From NCBI RefSeq assembly GCF_000732625.1, contig NZ_JPJI01000032.1, positions 620,001 through 684,000 of the forward strand: a stretch of DNA of 64,000 bases, written 5' to 3'. Below the pieces are notes generated by a model. It did not search any database, was not told the DNA's origin, and was given only the letters and a program-made list of their open reading frames with translations. The stretch is from Nonlabens ulvanivorans (lineage in GTDB: Bacteria > Bacteroidota > Bacteroidia > Flavobacteriales > Flavobacteriaceae). This document shows, one piece after another, positions 52,690-62,091 of this stretch. A program made the translations under genes and the position numbers. Each line of letters opens with the position of its first letter. Positions within the stretch are counted from its first letter, which is position 1.

Positions 52690-54264
52690 ATGGCAGAAGT
52701 AAATCCAGCAGAAGTATCTGCAATACTTAAGCAACAATTATCAGGTTTTGATGCAACTGCATCACTTGATGAAGTGGGAACCGTACTTACAGTAGGTGAT
52801 GGTATCGCACGTGTTTACGGTCTTTCTAACGCCCAATATGGTGAACTAGTTGCGTTTACATCTGGGATTGAAGGTATCGTTCTTAACCTAGAAGAAGATA
52901 ATGTAGGTGTGGTACTTTTAGGCCCATCAACAGGTATCGCTGAAGGTGACACTGTGAAACGTACACAACGTATCGCATCTCTTAAAGTAGGTGAAGGTAT
53001 TGTAGGTCGTGTAGTAAATACATTAGGTGAACCTATCGATGGTAAAGGTGCTATTGAAGGTGACTTATATGAAATGCCTCTAGAGCGCAAAGCTCCTGGA
53101 GTTGTTTTCCGTCAACCAGTAACTGAGCCATTACAGACAGGTATTAAGTCTATCGACGCGATGATTCCTGTAGGTCGTGGACAACGTGAACTTGTAATCG
53201 GTGACCGTCAAACTGGTAAAACTACTGTTTGTATTGACACGATTCTTAACCAAAAAGAATTTTACGATGCTGGTGAGCCAGTATATTGTATATATGTAGC
53301 TATCGGACAAAAAGCGTCTACAGTTGCAAACATTGCAAAAGTACTTGAAGAAAAAGGTGCTCTTGCTTATACTACAATTGTTGCAGCAAATGCATCTGAC
53401 CCAGCAGCAATGCAGGTTTATGCACCATTTGCTGGAGCATCGATAGGTGAGTACTTCCGTGATACTGGTCGTCCTGCACTTATTATTTATGATGATTTAT
53501 CTAAGCAAGCTGTTGCTTACCGTGAGATCTCTCTACTTTTACGTCGTCCACCAGGACGTGAGGCGTATCCTGGAGATGTATTCTTCCTTCACTCAAGATT
53601 GTTGGAGCGTGCAGCAAAGGTTATTGCAGATGATGAAATTGCAAAAAACATGAACGACCTGCCAGATAGTTTGAAACCTATCGTTAAAGGTGGTGGATCT
53701 CTTACTGCACTTCCTATTATTGAAACACAAGCTGGTGATGTATCGGCTTATATTCCTACTAACGTAATTTCGATTACAGATGGACAGATTTTCCTAGATG
53801 GTGATTTATTCAACTCTGGTGTACGTCCTGCTATTAACGTTGGTATTTCAGTATCACGTGTTGGTGGATCTGCACAGATTAAGTCTATGAAAAAAGTATC
53901 TGGTACTTTAAAATTAGACCAGGCAGCTTTCCGTGAACTTGAAGCATTTGCAAAGTTCGGTTCTGACCTTGATGCAACTACACTTGGTGTTATTGAAAAA
54001 GGAAAGAGAAACGTTGAGATATTAAAGCAAGCAGAAAATGATCCTTACACTGTTGAAGATCAGATTGCAATTATCTATGCAGGTTCTAAGAACTTGTTGA
54101 AAAACGTTCCTGTTGAAAAAGTAAAAGAATTTGAAAGAGACTTTATAGAATTACTTAATGCAAAGCATAGAGGAACTCTAGATACTCTTAAAGCTGGAAA
54201 ACTTACTGATGAAGTGATTGATACACTTACAGCAGTAGCAAAAGATCTTTCTAGTAGATACTAA
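52690..54264 (+). CDS. atpA: ATP synthase F1 subunit alpha
   Basis: Non-catalytic nucleotide-binding subunit. 524 residues: beta-barrel N-terminal domain (DGIARVYGL), P-loop GDRQTGKT near residue 175, and the arginine-finger region in [11 protein letters not shown]. Full length. The 93-bp spacer from atpH contains a palindrome copy (52615-52632). Confidence 0.97.
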   Translation: MAEVNPAEVSAILKQQLSGFDATASLDEVGTVLTVGDGIARVYGLSNAQYGELVAFTSGIEGIVLNLEEDNVGVVLLGPSTGIAEGDTVKRTQRIASLKVGEGIVGRVVNTLGEPIDGKGAIEGDLYEMPLERKAPGVVFRQPVTEPLQTGIKSIDAMIPVGRGQRELVIGDRQTGKTTVCIDTILNQKEFYDAGEPVYCIYVAIGQKASTVANIAKVLEEKGALAYTTIVAANASDPAAMQVYAPFAGASIGEYFRDTGRPALIIYDDLSKQAVAYREISLLLRRPPGREAYPGDVFFLHSRLLERAAKVIADDEIAKNMNDLPDSLKPIVKGGGSLTALPIIETQAGDVSAYIPTNVISITDGQIFLDGDLFNSGVRPAINVGISVSRVGGSAQIKSMKKVSGTLKLDQAAFRELEAFAKFGSDLDATTLGVIEKGKRNVEILKQAENDPYTVEDQIAIIYAGSKNLLKNVPVEKVKEFERDFIELLNAKHRGTLDTLKAGKLTDEVIDTLTAVAKDLSSRY

Positions 54265-54276
54265 GAACTTAGAGAT

Positions 54277-54307
54277 CAGAGATGAGAAGCATAGTTTCTT
54301 ATCTCTG
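54277..54307 (+). other. hairpin and TTCTAAC tract between atpA and atpG
   Basis: Arms CAGAGATGAGAA (54277-54288) and TTCTTATCTCTG (54296-54307) pair with one G-T-type position; then comes a short repeat tract CTTCTAACCTCTAACTTCTA up to about 54330, ending 6 bp before atpG. Role not clear. Confidence 0.55.
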
Positions 54308-54335
54308 ACTTCTAACCTCTAACTTCTAACAAATT

Positions 54336-55211
54336 ATGGCGAATCTTAAAGAAATAAGAAACAGAATATCATCAGTATCTTCTACCATGCAGATTACATC
54401 TGCTATGAAGATGGTGAGTGCAGCAAAGCTTAAAAAAGCACAAGATGCTATTACAGCAATGCGTCCTTATTCTGATAAGCTTACTGAGATTTTACAGAGT
54501 CTAAGCTCTACCTTAGAAGGTGAAGCTGGAAGTAAATTTGCAGAGCAACGTGAAGTAAAAAAAGCCTTAGTTGTCGCTATTACTTCTAATCGTGGTCTTG
54601 CAGGTGCTTTTAACTCTAATATTATTAAAGAATTGATTCGTTTGAATCAAGAAGATTTGAAAGGTATCGCTGTTTCTTACATGACTATAGGTAAGAAGGC
54701 AAACGATTTTGCAAAGAAGACCGATAATATTATCTCAAACAAGAGTGATCTTTTTGATGACATATCCTTTGATAATGTTGCTCTAATTGCTGAAGAGTTG
54801 ATGGAGCTTTTTGTAACAGGTGAATTTGATAAAATTGTTTTAGTATATAACAGTTTTAAAAATGCTGCTACTCAAATTATAATGACTGAAGATTTCTTGC
54901 CGCTTAAACCAGTAGCAAAGGATGAAGCAGCTATTGAAACTCAAAAAGAGCTAGATTACATTTTTGAGCCTTCTAAAGAAGAAATCATTGAAGAGTTAAT
55001 ACCTAAGTCTTTAAAAATGCAATTGTACAAAGGAGTGCGTGATTCTTGGGCTAGTGAGCACGGTGCACGTATGACTGCAATGCATAAAGCAACAGATAAC
55101 GCAACAGAACTTAGAGATCAGTTGAAGTTAACTTATAATAAAGCACGTCAGGCTGCCATTACTAACGAGATCCTTGAAATCGTAGGTGGAGCAGAAGCGT
55201 TGAATAATTAA
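54336..55211 (+). CDS. atpG: ATP synthase F1 subunit gamma
   Basis: Central rotor shaft. 291 residues with long N-terminal helix (ANLKEIRNRISSVSSTMQ), ITSNRGLAGAFN motif, and C-terminal helix (KATDNATELRDQLKLTYNK, RQAAITNEILEIVGGAEA). Last gene of this ATP synthase unit; atpD (beta) and atpC (epsilon) are not in the window. A terminator follows 56 bp after the stop. Confidence 0.96.
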   Translation: MANLKEIRNRISSVSSTMQITSAMKMVSAAKLKKAQDAITAMRPYSDKLTEILQSLSSTLEGEAGSKFAEQREVKKALVVAITSNRGLAGAFNSNIIKELIRLNQEDLKGIAVSYMTIGKKANDFAKKTDNIISNKSDLFDDISFDNVALIAEELMELFVTGEFDKIVLVYNSFKNAATQIIMTEDFLPLKPVAKDEAAIETQKELDYIFEPSKEEIIEELIPKSLKMQLYKGVRDSWASEHGARMTAMHKATDNATELRDQLKLTYNKARQAAITNEILEIVGGAEALNN

Positions 55212-55266
55212 AAAAATTCAAAGCTGTCATGCTGAATTTATTTCAGCATCTCATTTTATAATATCT

Positions 55267-55294
55267 AAAAGCCTTTCAGAAATGAAAGGCTTTT
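55267..55294 (+). terminator. terminator of the atp operon
   Basis: 12-bp stem AAAAGCCTTTCA (55267-55278) and TGAAAGGCTTTT (55283-55294), GAAA loop, followed by two more T. Confidence 0.88.
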
Positions 55295-55375
55295 TTCATG
55301 TGGTAAAGTTTTTTTATTTTAAGATGTAACATTTTTTGACTTCTGCATCTAAAGGGAAACTTTAAATTCTAAATC

Positions 55376-56221
55376 ATGAAAAAAATTATTTCCCTATTTG
55401 TTGCACTTTGTCTTTCTATCGTTGTATTGGCTTGTGATGATCAAAAACCCTTTAAGGTAGAAGTATCTGGATCTGGACAGCCTATATTATTTCTTCCTGG
55501 TTTTACGGTTCCCGGTGAGATTTGGAATCCAACGGTAGGTCAATTAAAAAATAAGTATCAATGTCACGTGGTGACATTAGCCGGATTTGATTCAATGGAA
55601 CCTATAGAGTTTCCATGGTTACCTAAAGTAAATGAATCTCTAGAAAACTATATTATTGATAATAAGTTAGAAGATGTCATCGTAATAGGTCATAGTTTAG
55701 GTGGTACTATCGCTACCTGGCTTGCTAGCAGAGAAAATTCTAAAATTAGTCAATTAATACTAGTAGATGCGTTGCCTGCAGCTGGTGCTCTTATGTTTCC
55801 AGATTTTAATCCAGATAATTTATCTTATGACAGTCCTTTTAATAAACAACAACTAGAGATGAGTCAAGAAAACTTTGAGCAAATGGCAACAGGAATGTCT
55901 ATGGGAATGAGCACTAATTCTGAAGCTCAAACGCAAATCAAAAACTGGATACTTGCCGCAGACCGTAAAACCTATGTCTATGGATATACCGATTATCTTA
56001 AATTAGACATGCGAGAAGATCTTAGTAAAATTAATGTGCCTGTTACAATACTTGCAGCTGCACTACCTTATGGGGAAGACATGTCCAGAAACACCTATGA
56101 AACACAATATAAAAATCTTAAAGAGTATCATTTAATAATATCTAAAGATTCCGCTCACTTTATTATGTTAGATCAACCTGATTGGTTTAAGAGTCAAATT
56201 TTAAAAGCACTGGCTGAGTAA
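55376..56221 (+). CDS. alpha/beta-hydrolase lipoprotein
   Basis: 281 residues with a lipoprotein-type signal (MKKIISLFVALCLSIVVLAC). Hydrolase fold: oxyanion region ILFLPGF near 40-46, nucleophile elbow GHSLGG, and a C-terminal His in SKDSAHFIMLDQP. The substrate is unknown. Its stop overlaps the start of an ECF sigma gene by one base (TAATG), which is unusual company for an envelope hydrolase and suggests it belongs to the regulon or sensing circuit of that sigma factor. Confidence 0.85.
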   Translation: MKKIISLFVALCLSIVVLACDDQKPFKVEVSGSGQPILFLPGFTVPGEIWNPTVGQLKNKYQCHVVTLAGFDSMEPIEFPWLPKVNESLENYIIDNKLEDVIVIGHSLGGTIATWLASRENSKISQLILVDALPAAGALMFPDFNPDNLSYDSPFNKQQLEMSQENFEQMATGMSMGMSTNSEAQTQIKNWILAADRKTYVYGYTDYLKLDMREDLSKINVPVTILAAALPYGEDMSRNTYETQYKNLKEYHLIISKDSAHFIMLDQPDWFKSQILKALAE

Positions 56222-56712
56222 TGATTCATATAGAAAGAGATTTTAAAGAAATTTACAATAAGCACTCAGATAAAGTGTATCGACTTTGTATAGGTTATGC
56301 GGCCGGAAATGAAGATCTAGCAAAAGACTGGCATCAAGAGACATTTATTAAAGTCTGGAATCACAGAAAATCATTTAAGGGTGATTCTTCCATCAGTACT
56401 TGGATTTATAGAATAGCGGTAAACACCTGTCTCAGTGATTTAAGAACTCCTAAAAGAAAAGTTACAACAGAAAGACTAGTCAGTGATCAAACAGATTCTA
56501 ATGAGATATCTGAAGATCGTACAGGCATGATTCAAAAGATGTATCACTGCATCAATCAATTAACATCTCAAAATAAAACACTTATTTTAATGGAGTTAGA
56601 GGAAATCCCTCAATCTACCATTGCAAATACGGCAGGTTTAGAACATGGAACCCTTAGAACCAGATTAAGTCGTATTAGAAAATCACTTTTAAAATGTATA
56701 AAAAATGGATAA
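56221..56712 (+). CDS. ECF-type RNA polymerase sigma factor
   Basis: 163 residues. Region 2 about 8-75 (YNKHSDKVYRLCIGYAAGN, WHQETFIKVWNH, STWIYRIAVNTCLSDL), region 4 about 105-160 (LTSQNKTLILMELEEIPQ, HGTLRTRLSRIRKSL). Translationally coupled to the hydrolase upstream and overlapping the next membrane protein by 8 bp, making a three-gene unit. Confidence 0.9.
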   Translation: MIHIERDFKEIYNKHSDKVYRLCIGYAAGNEDLAKDWHQETFIKVWNHRKSFKGDSSISTWIYRIAVNTCLSDLRTPKRKVTTERLVSDQTDSNEISEDRTGMIQKMYHCINQLTSQNKTLILMELEEIPQSTIANTAGLEHGTLRTRLSRIRKSLLKCIKNG

Positions 56713-57253
56713 CGATATATTAAATAAAGTATGGAATGAAAATAAATCATCTCATACGATTCCTGAACCTAGTTCTATTATAGCTAAGGCAAATCAGCAG
56801 CGACGTAAACAGAATATAGGCTTAATTGTTATGGGAATTACCGTTTTAATTCTGATCACTTATGCTACATTATACTTACCAAATTCATTTAATAGCTTTA
56901 GCTTGGGACTTACTTTAATGGTTGCTTCTATGCTAGTGAGAATCATCATTGAGATGTATTCAAAACTTCAAAAGGCTTCAAAACTTGCTTCAATGGATGC
57001 CAAAACTTATAACCTATACCTGAAAAGATATTATAAGTGGCGTATGAAAATCAATTACATTCTTACACCAGTATGTTTTGCTATTTATTGCTATGGATTG
57101 TATTTATTATTTCCCTATTTTAAGAATGAGTTTTCTAACGGATTTTATATTTATCTAATTGTCTCAGCAATTATTTCTCTAATCGTTATAGGGGCTATAA
57201 TTATAAATCAGATTATTAAAGAAACACGTTTTCTAAGACTATTAAAGCGCTAA
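56705..57253 (+). CDS. membrane protein coupled to the ECF sigma factor (putative anti-sigma)
   Basis: 182 residues: cytosolic N-terminus (MDNDILNKVWNENKSSHTIP) then four predicted membrane helices (about 38-60, 66-85, 115-138, 146-170) and a basic C-terminus. Overlaps the sigma gene by 8 bp. An anti-sigma or sensor role is inferred from position and the small cytosolic head; no zinc-anti-sigma HxxxCxxC motif is present. Confidence 0.6.
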   Translation: MDNDILNKVWNENKSSHTIPEPSSIIAKANQQRRKQNIGLIVMGITVLILITYATLYLPNSFNSFSLGLTLMVASMLVRIIIEMYSKLQKASKLASMDAKTYNLYLKRYYKWRMKINYILTPVCFAIYCYGLYLLFPYFKNEFSNGFYIYLIVSAIISLIVIGAIIINQIIKETRFLRLLKR

Positions 57254-57313
57254 ATCCATTCCAGTAATTTCTCATTGGCACCACATTTGAACAACAATCC
57301 TTAAATTACACCC

Positions 57314-57808
57314 ATGAAAGCAATCTATATTTTACTAGCCTTGACCATTAGCTCTTGTGGAGCCCAAAAAATGTCAGAAACCTATACGTCTGCAGACTTT
57401 CCGGTCTCTCAACAAGCATATGCACAAGCATGGAATGGTGGCGCACCTGGATCTGGTAGCGGTATCACTTTATATTTCCCTACAAAGGTTACTAGCTGTA
57501 AAGAGATTGTTGCGATCTACTTTCGCAATAGCGTTAATAAAACAGTAAACTACACGGCAGATGACCGCATGATGATGGTGTCACGATTTCGCACAGATTT
57601 TAATAATCGTCAGGATCTGATCATGGATCTGGATTCTAAAAAAGAGGCGCAAAATGAAGCGCCTAATATTGAGAAATTCCCATTTGAGTTGAAAGATAAT
57701 GAAGCCGTTATTGCTTTAAAAGAAATAAATAGTGATTCCATAAGCTATGTAAAGCTGCTTGATATTCAAGAACGCTCGCAATTGGATATGCCTTCTATGC
57801 CTCAATAG
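57314..57808 (+). CDS. small lipoprotein of unknown function
   Basis: 164 residues with lipoprotein signal (MKAIYILLALTISSCG). The mature part has TSADFPVSQQAYAQAWNGG and a region with GITLYFPTKVTSCKEIVAIY, followed by a polar C-terminus; I recognise no family. Single gene with its own hairpin terminator. Confidence 0.65.
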   Translation: MKAIYILLALTISSCGAQKMSETYTSADFPVSQQAYAQAWNGGAPGSGSGITLYFPTKVTSCKEIVAIYFRNSVNKTVNYTADDRMMMVSRFRTDFNNRQDLIMDLDSKKEAQNEAPNIEKFPFELKDNEAVIALKEINSDSISYVKLLDIQERSQLDMPSMPQ

Positions 57809-57833
57809 GTCATTTCACTCAATCAAATATAGT

Positions 57834-57860
57834 AGGCGCTCATTATAGCTATGAGCGCCT
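57834..57860 (+). terminator. terminator after the 57314 lipoprotein gene
   Basis: 10-bp stem AGGCGCTCAT (57834-57843) and ATGAGCGCCT (57851-57860) followed by five T. Confidence 0.85.
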
Positions 57861-57899
57861 TTTTTATGCGCTTAAGTTTGACTCATAAAATTTACAACT

Positions 57900-58730
57900 A
57901 TGAAAAATCTATTGAGAATAACAATTATCGCTTTGACATTTTCGGGACTTGCAAATGCTCAAGGAGCAGAAATTGCTAGAGAAATCAGAAACTACATGAA
58001 CGCAGAGACCAGTGACGAGATGATAGAAGTAAAAGATAAAGCAGGTAAAACACACTATGTGCGCAGTGCTGCAACAACTACTGCACATCATATAGGTGGA
58101 CAGAATACTTCTACAAATACAGTCGTTTTTGACGCCTTTAATGCTCATCCAGAGTGGCAAAACATGAATGTAGTCGTAGACTGGACAGGCAGCATGTACA
58201 GTTATGTAGGTCAGGTAGTGCGATGGCACCATGTCAATAAAGACAAACAATTGATGAATAGCATGGTGCTTTTTAATGATGGCGATGATAAACTGAGGCA
58301 AGGACGTAGTGGTAAAACAATAGGTAGTACAGGTGGTATTTATTTTCCTAACCATTTAGATATTGACAGTTTTTTAAATACTGTAGCAACAGCAGTAGAT
58401 AATGGCGGCGGCGGCGATGGACCAGAAAATGATGTTGAGGCCATCATAGCAGCCCAAGCACATGACCAATCTGGTAGTGACTTTGTTCTCATTGCAGATG
58501 CTACTAGTATTAGAGATATTTCTCTAGTACATCAAATTAAACGACCAGTACATGTCATTCTTTGTGACCATGTTTCACCAGATTACATCACGCTTGCCCG
58601 TACTACTGGCGGCAGCATTACATGGCCAGGTGGTTATACAGACTATAGCCAGGTGCAATGCACTACACATCATGTAACCGTTTGCAATCATCACCATAGT
58701 CACGATATAGCGTGTCATGTTCATGAGTAA
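57900..58730 (+). CDS. secreted VWA-like domain protein with His/Cys-rich C-terminal tail
   Basis: 276 residues with signal peptide (MKNLLRITIIALTFSGLANA). The main domain resembles von Willebrand A: MIDAS-like DWTGSM (Asp 94, Thr 96, Ser 98), the GGGGDGPEND loop (about 169-178) and a second Asp strand FVLIADATS (about 195-203). The C-terminal 24 residues (253-276) contain eight His and three Cys (HHVTVCNHHHSHDIACHVHE), a probable metal-binding tail. No partner genes nearby. Copper, zinc or nickel binding is an inference. Confidence 0.7.
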   Translation: MKNLLRITIIALTFSGLANAQGAEIAREIRNYMNAETSDEMIEVKDKAGKTHYVRSAATTTAHHIGGQNTSTNTVVFDAFNAHPEWQNMNVVVDWTGSMYSYVGQVVRWHHVNKDKQLMNSMVLFNDGDDKLRQGRSGKTIGSTGGIYFPNHLDIDSFLNTVATAVDNGGGGDGPENDVEAIIAAQAHDQSGSDFVLIADATSIRDISLVHQIKRPVHVILCDHVSPDYITLARTTGGSITWPGGYTDYSQVQCTTHHVTVCNHHHSHDIACHVHE

Positions 58731-58758
58731 ATTATAGTAATAAGCAATTATTTTAAAT

Positions 58759-58776
58759 ACGCTTTCGCGAAAGCGT
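58759..58776. repeat. GCTTTCGCGAAAGC palindrome, copy 12 (upstream of flippase promoter)
   Basis: ACGCTTTCGCGAAAGCGT, ends 4 bp before the TTG of the flippase promoter. Confidence 0.95.
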
Positions 58777-58780
58777 TGCA

Positions 58781-58811
58781 TTGTAGAACCTTGTGATTAT
58801 AACTACCTTTG
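58781..58811 (+). promoter_or_regulatory. promoter of the flippase gene (TTG-N20-TACCTTTG)
   Basis: TTG 58781-58783, 20 bp, then exact TACCTTTG 58804-58811. A TTG codon at 58809 that could be read as a start lies within this element, so translation must begin later. Confidence 0.65.
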
Positions 58812-58835
58812 AGCGGTAATAATTACAAGGTTTTT

Positions 58836-60290
58836 TTGAGCGCAATTAATCGTCTTTTTAAGCACACATTTGTCTATGGTCTAGCGACCGTACTACCTCG
58901 ATTATTAACCGTATTACTGACGCCATTATTAACTAATTACTTACCTAATCCAGAAGATTTTGGGGAAGTTTCCATCATATTCTCTTGGATCATAATCTTT
59001 AATGTCTTGTTGACTTATGGTACAGAGACGGCGTTTTTTAGATATTTTACAGAGACTGATGATAAATCTAAGGTTCTAGGAACGGCTATAGGCACTTTGT
59101 TAGGTACTACGTTATTATTTGTGATCGTTTCTTACTTAAGTTTAGACCACATCGCTTCATGGACTGATAAATCTGCAAATTACTGGAGATGGGTGATAGG
59201 TGTACTGGCTTTTGATACTCTAGCAGTAGTGCCATTTGCTTATATGAGAGCACAAGGCAAAGCGGTAAAGTATGCAGTAATTAAAATGATTAACGTAATC
59301 ATTTCGGTAGGTTGCAGTGCGCTTTTCTTGATATGGCTGCAAGATATTCCAGGTTTACGAGATTGGTTGCCTGGTGATAAGATTGAATTGTATTTCATTG
59401 CATTTTTTGGGGCAAGTGCACTCACGTTTTTGGTGATTTGTAAACCATACTTCAGTAAGTGGAAATTTGATGTCTTGTTATGGAAAAGAATGCTGCGCTA
59501 TGGCTTTCCTATTTTAATAGCTGGATTAGCATTTGCTATTAATGAAACCTTTGATAAAATATTATTAGAATGGTTGTTGATTGATAATGCTACTGATCAA
59601 GTAGGAATCTATACGGCATGTTATAGACTTGCTGTAGGGATGACTTTGTTTTCAACTGCCTTTAAATTAGGAGTCGAACCTTTCTTTTTTAGTGAGGCAA
59701 AAAATGAAAAGGCACCACAGCTCTATGCTCAAATTACAAAGATGTTTGTAATCTTGGGCTCGATAGCATTACTTGCTTATATAGTATTAGTAGATCTGAT
59801 TAAAGTATTATTAATCAATGAAAAATATTATGATGCGATGGATATCGTACCTATGGTATTGATTGCCTATTTATTTTTTGGGATATATCAGTCCATATCT
59901 GTTTGGTATAAGGTAACTGATAAAACTAAATATGGAGCTTATATTTCAGTTCTCGGAGCTGCGTTAACTATAGGATTGAACATTCTATTGATTCCACAAA
60001 TGGGTTATATAGCCAGCGCAATAACTACATGCGCTGCTTATGGATTAATGATGGTAACGTCTTATTTTCTTAGTAGAAAGCATTTTGCAATACCATATGA
60101 CCTTAAAAATATCTTATTGTATTTAATCGTTTCGATTAGTTTTTCCCTGATATTCTTTTATTTTTTCAGAGAAGAGTTGGGTATAGGCAGTTGGAGTCTT
60201 TATCTTGTGGGAATACTAATGACGGCTGTTCTAGCCGGATTAATCTGGATACGAGAGAAAACATTTATTAAAAATTTGATTAAAAAATAA
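58836..60290 (+). CDS. polysaccharide/oligosaccharide flippase (Wzx-like)
   Basis: MATE/MVF-type flippase moving lipid-linked sugar units across the inner membrane. About 484 residues with roughly 12-14 membrane helices, beginning [20 protein letters not shown]. The start is placed at TTG 58836, behind AAGG and 25 nt after the promoter element; the in-frame TTG 58809 overlaps the promoter. Overlaps dut by one base. No glycosyltransferase genes adjoin, so the glycan is unknown. Confidence 0.85.
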   Translation: MSAINRLFKHTFVYGLATVLPRLLTVLLTPLLTNYLPNPEDFGEVSIIFSWIIIFNVLLTYGTETAFFRYFTETDDKSKVLGTAIGTLLGTTLLFVIVSYLSLDHIASWTDKSANYWRWVIGVLAFDTLAVVPFAYMRAQGKAVKYAVIKMINVIISVGCSALFLIWLQDIPGLRDWLPGDKIELYFIAFFGASALTFLVICKPYFSKWKFDVLLWKRMLRYGFPILIAGLAFAINETFDKILLEWLLIDNATDQVGIYTACYRLAVGMTLFSTAFKLGVEPFFFSEAKNEKAPQLYAQITKMFVILGSIALLAYIVLVDLIKVLLINEKYYDAMDIVPMVLIAYLFFGIYQSISVWYKVTDKTKYGAYISVLGAALTIGLNILLIPQMGYIASAITTCAAYGLMMVTSYFLSRKHFAIPYDLKNILLYLIVSISFSLIFFYFFREELGIGSWSLYLVGILMTAVLAGLIWIREKTFIKNLIKK

Positions 60291-60724
60291 TGACCATAAA
60301 AATCATCAATAAATCGGCACATGCATTACCTCATTATGAGACTGAGGCTAGTGCAGGAATGGATTTAAGAGCAAACCTAGAAACAGCAGTGATTCTGGAA
60401 CCTATGGAACGTGCCATTATTAAAACAGGTCTATTTATAGAACTACCTATAGGTTATGAAGCGCAAGTAAGACCTAGAAGTGGTCTCGCTGCAAAAAAAG
60501 GAATTACAGTTTTAAACGCACCAGGAACAGTCGATGCAGATTATCGTGGTGAAATAGGCGTGATTCTTGTAAATTTATCAAATGAAGCGTTTACTATTGA
60601 AAACGGTGAACGTATTGCACAACTTGTCATTGCAAAGCATGAGCGTGCACAATGGCAAAAAGTAGAAGAATTAAGCAGTACAGATCGCGGTGCAGGCGGT
60701 TTTGGGAGTACTGGCGTGAGGTAA
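60290..60724 (+). CDS. dut: dUTP diphosphatase
   Basis: Hydrolyses dUTP to dUMP, keeping uracil out of DNA and feeding dTMP synthesis. 144 residues with all five trimeric dUTPase motifs: [38 protein letters not shown] and the C-terminal [11 protein letters not shown]. Start overlaps the flippase stop (TAATG). Confidence 0.97.
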   Translation: MTIKIINKSAHALPHYETEASAGMDLRANLETAVILEPMERAIIKTGLFIELPIGYEAQVRPRSGLAAKKGITVLNAPGTVDADYRGEIGVILVNLSNEAFTIENGERIAQLVIAKHERAQWQKVEELSSTDRGAGGFGSTGVR

Positions 60725-61055
60725 TTTATTAGTGACTCAATATTTATTATATTTTAAATAATTCTTATTGTTGTTAAAGTGACCTAAGAGAGTTTTACGT
60801 AAAAAATGAAATGAGTGAAGGGTTAAGCAAAAATCGTTTAGGAATGTAAAATGGTTGAAAGCGAATTGATTATTTAATTGGAAGAATATATAATATCCAA
60901 CTAACCTTCTTTTTGCGCCGTAGCGAATGAAATTTTTAGTAAAATGCTCTTAAGTCTTGATTTTTTTGTTTCGTTTTTTCATCAAGGAAAAAATGAAAAG
61001 AGATATTTAAAAGAAAGAAAACTATATTCTGTAAAAGGAATTTGAAATAAAACAC
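60725..61055. other. 331-bp gene-free interval holding a dispersed repeat
   Basis: No convincing reading frame on either strand. Most of it is the repeat at 60781-61002; the remainder is AT-rich. No standard terminator for dut seen. Confidence 0.6.
60781..61002 (+). repeat. dispersed intergenic repeat, copy 2
   Basis: Same orientation as copy 1 (39513-39732). The 5' block starts GACCTAAGAGAGTTTTACGT; the 3' block (60903 onward) contains AAATTTTTAGTAAAATGCTC and then TTAAGTCTTGATTTTTTTG, nearly identical to copy 1. The middle differs. Confidence 0.8.
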
Positions 61056-62072
61056 ATGAAAATAATTGTACCTATGGCTGGCCGTGGTTCTAGATTAAGA
61101 CCACATACAATAACAGTTCCTAAGCCGTTAATTCCTATTGCAAATAAACCTATCGTTCACAGATTAGTGACAGATATTGCTCGCATATTAGAAGAGCCAG
61201 TTACTGAAGTGGCTTTTATATTGGGCGATCCGGCATTTTTTGGCGATGATGTAGTAAAAAGTTTAGAAGAGTTAGCTACCAGTCTAGGAGCAAAAGCTAG
61301 TATATACCGTCAAGGTGAACCATTAGGGACTGGACACGCTATTATGAGTGCGGCAGACTCACTTTCAGGACCTGCAGTAGTTGCTTATGCAGACACGTTA
61401 ATAAGAGCAGATTTTAAACTAGATCCTGCAGCAGACGCTGTTATATGGACAAAGCAAGTTGATCAACCAGAAGCTTATGGTGTGGTAAAACTTAACGATA
61501 AAGAAGAAATTGTTGAGCTCGTTGAAAAGCCAGAAACTTTTGTGTCTGATCAAGCTGTAATAGGAATCTATTACTTTAAAGAAGTTGCAGACCTTAAAAA
61601 TGAGTTACAGTTTGTATTAGAAAATAACATCATCAATGGTGGAGAATACCAAATTAATGATGGTATCAAACGCATGATGCAAAATGGGAAAGTTTTTAAA
61701 ACAGGAACCGTAGATGAGTGGATGGACTGTGGTAATAAAGTGGTTACTGTAGAGACCAACACACGCATCATCGAGTTCATGAAAAAGGACGGAAGTGATG
61801 AAATCAACACAAATCCTACCTTAGAAAATGCTAAAATCATAGAACCTTGCGTTATAGACCCATCAGTAGTCATTAAAAACTCTACAGTAGGGCCACACGT
61901 TTCTATAGGAGCAGGAACTACTATAGAAAACTCAACTATTAAAAATTCATTAATACAGTGTCATTCTGTAATTAAGAACGCTACTTTAGATGAGGCTATG
62001 ATAGGAAATCACGTAAAGTATAATGCAAACTATAACAAGGTGAGCATCGGTGATTACACAGTAATGGAATAA
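61056..62072 (+). CDS. sugar-1-phosphate nucleotidyltransferase
   Basis: 338 residues: N-terminal nucleotidyltransferase domain with GRGSRLRPHTITVPKPL, GTGHAIM and ADTLI, and a C-terminal left-handed beta-helix of hexapeptide repeats (about 265-335, VIKNSTVGPHVSIGAGTTI). Activates a sugar phosphate with NTP for cell-envelope glycans; related to glucose-1-phosphate thymidylyl/uridylyltransferases. Exact sugar not determinable. Same strand as the flippase, consistent with envelope polysaccharide work. Confidence 0.88.
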   Translation: MKIIVPMAGRGSRLRPHTITVPKPLIPIANKPIVHRLVTDIARILEEPVTEVAFILGDPAFFGDDVVKSLEELATSLGAKASIYRQGEPLGTGHAIMSAADSLSGPAVVAYADTLIRADFKLDPAADAVIWTKQVDQPEAYGVVKLNDKEEIVELVEKPETFVSDQAVIGIYYFKEVADLKNELQFVLENNIINGGEYQINDGIKRMMQNGKVFKTGTVDEWMDCGNKVVTVETNTRIIEFMKKDGSDEINTNPTLENAKIIEPCVIDPSVVIKNSTVGPHVSIGAGTTIENSTIKNSLIQCHSVIKNATLDEAMIGNHVKYNANYNKVSIGDYTVME

Positions 62073-62091
62073 TTATTGAACTTAAAACAGA

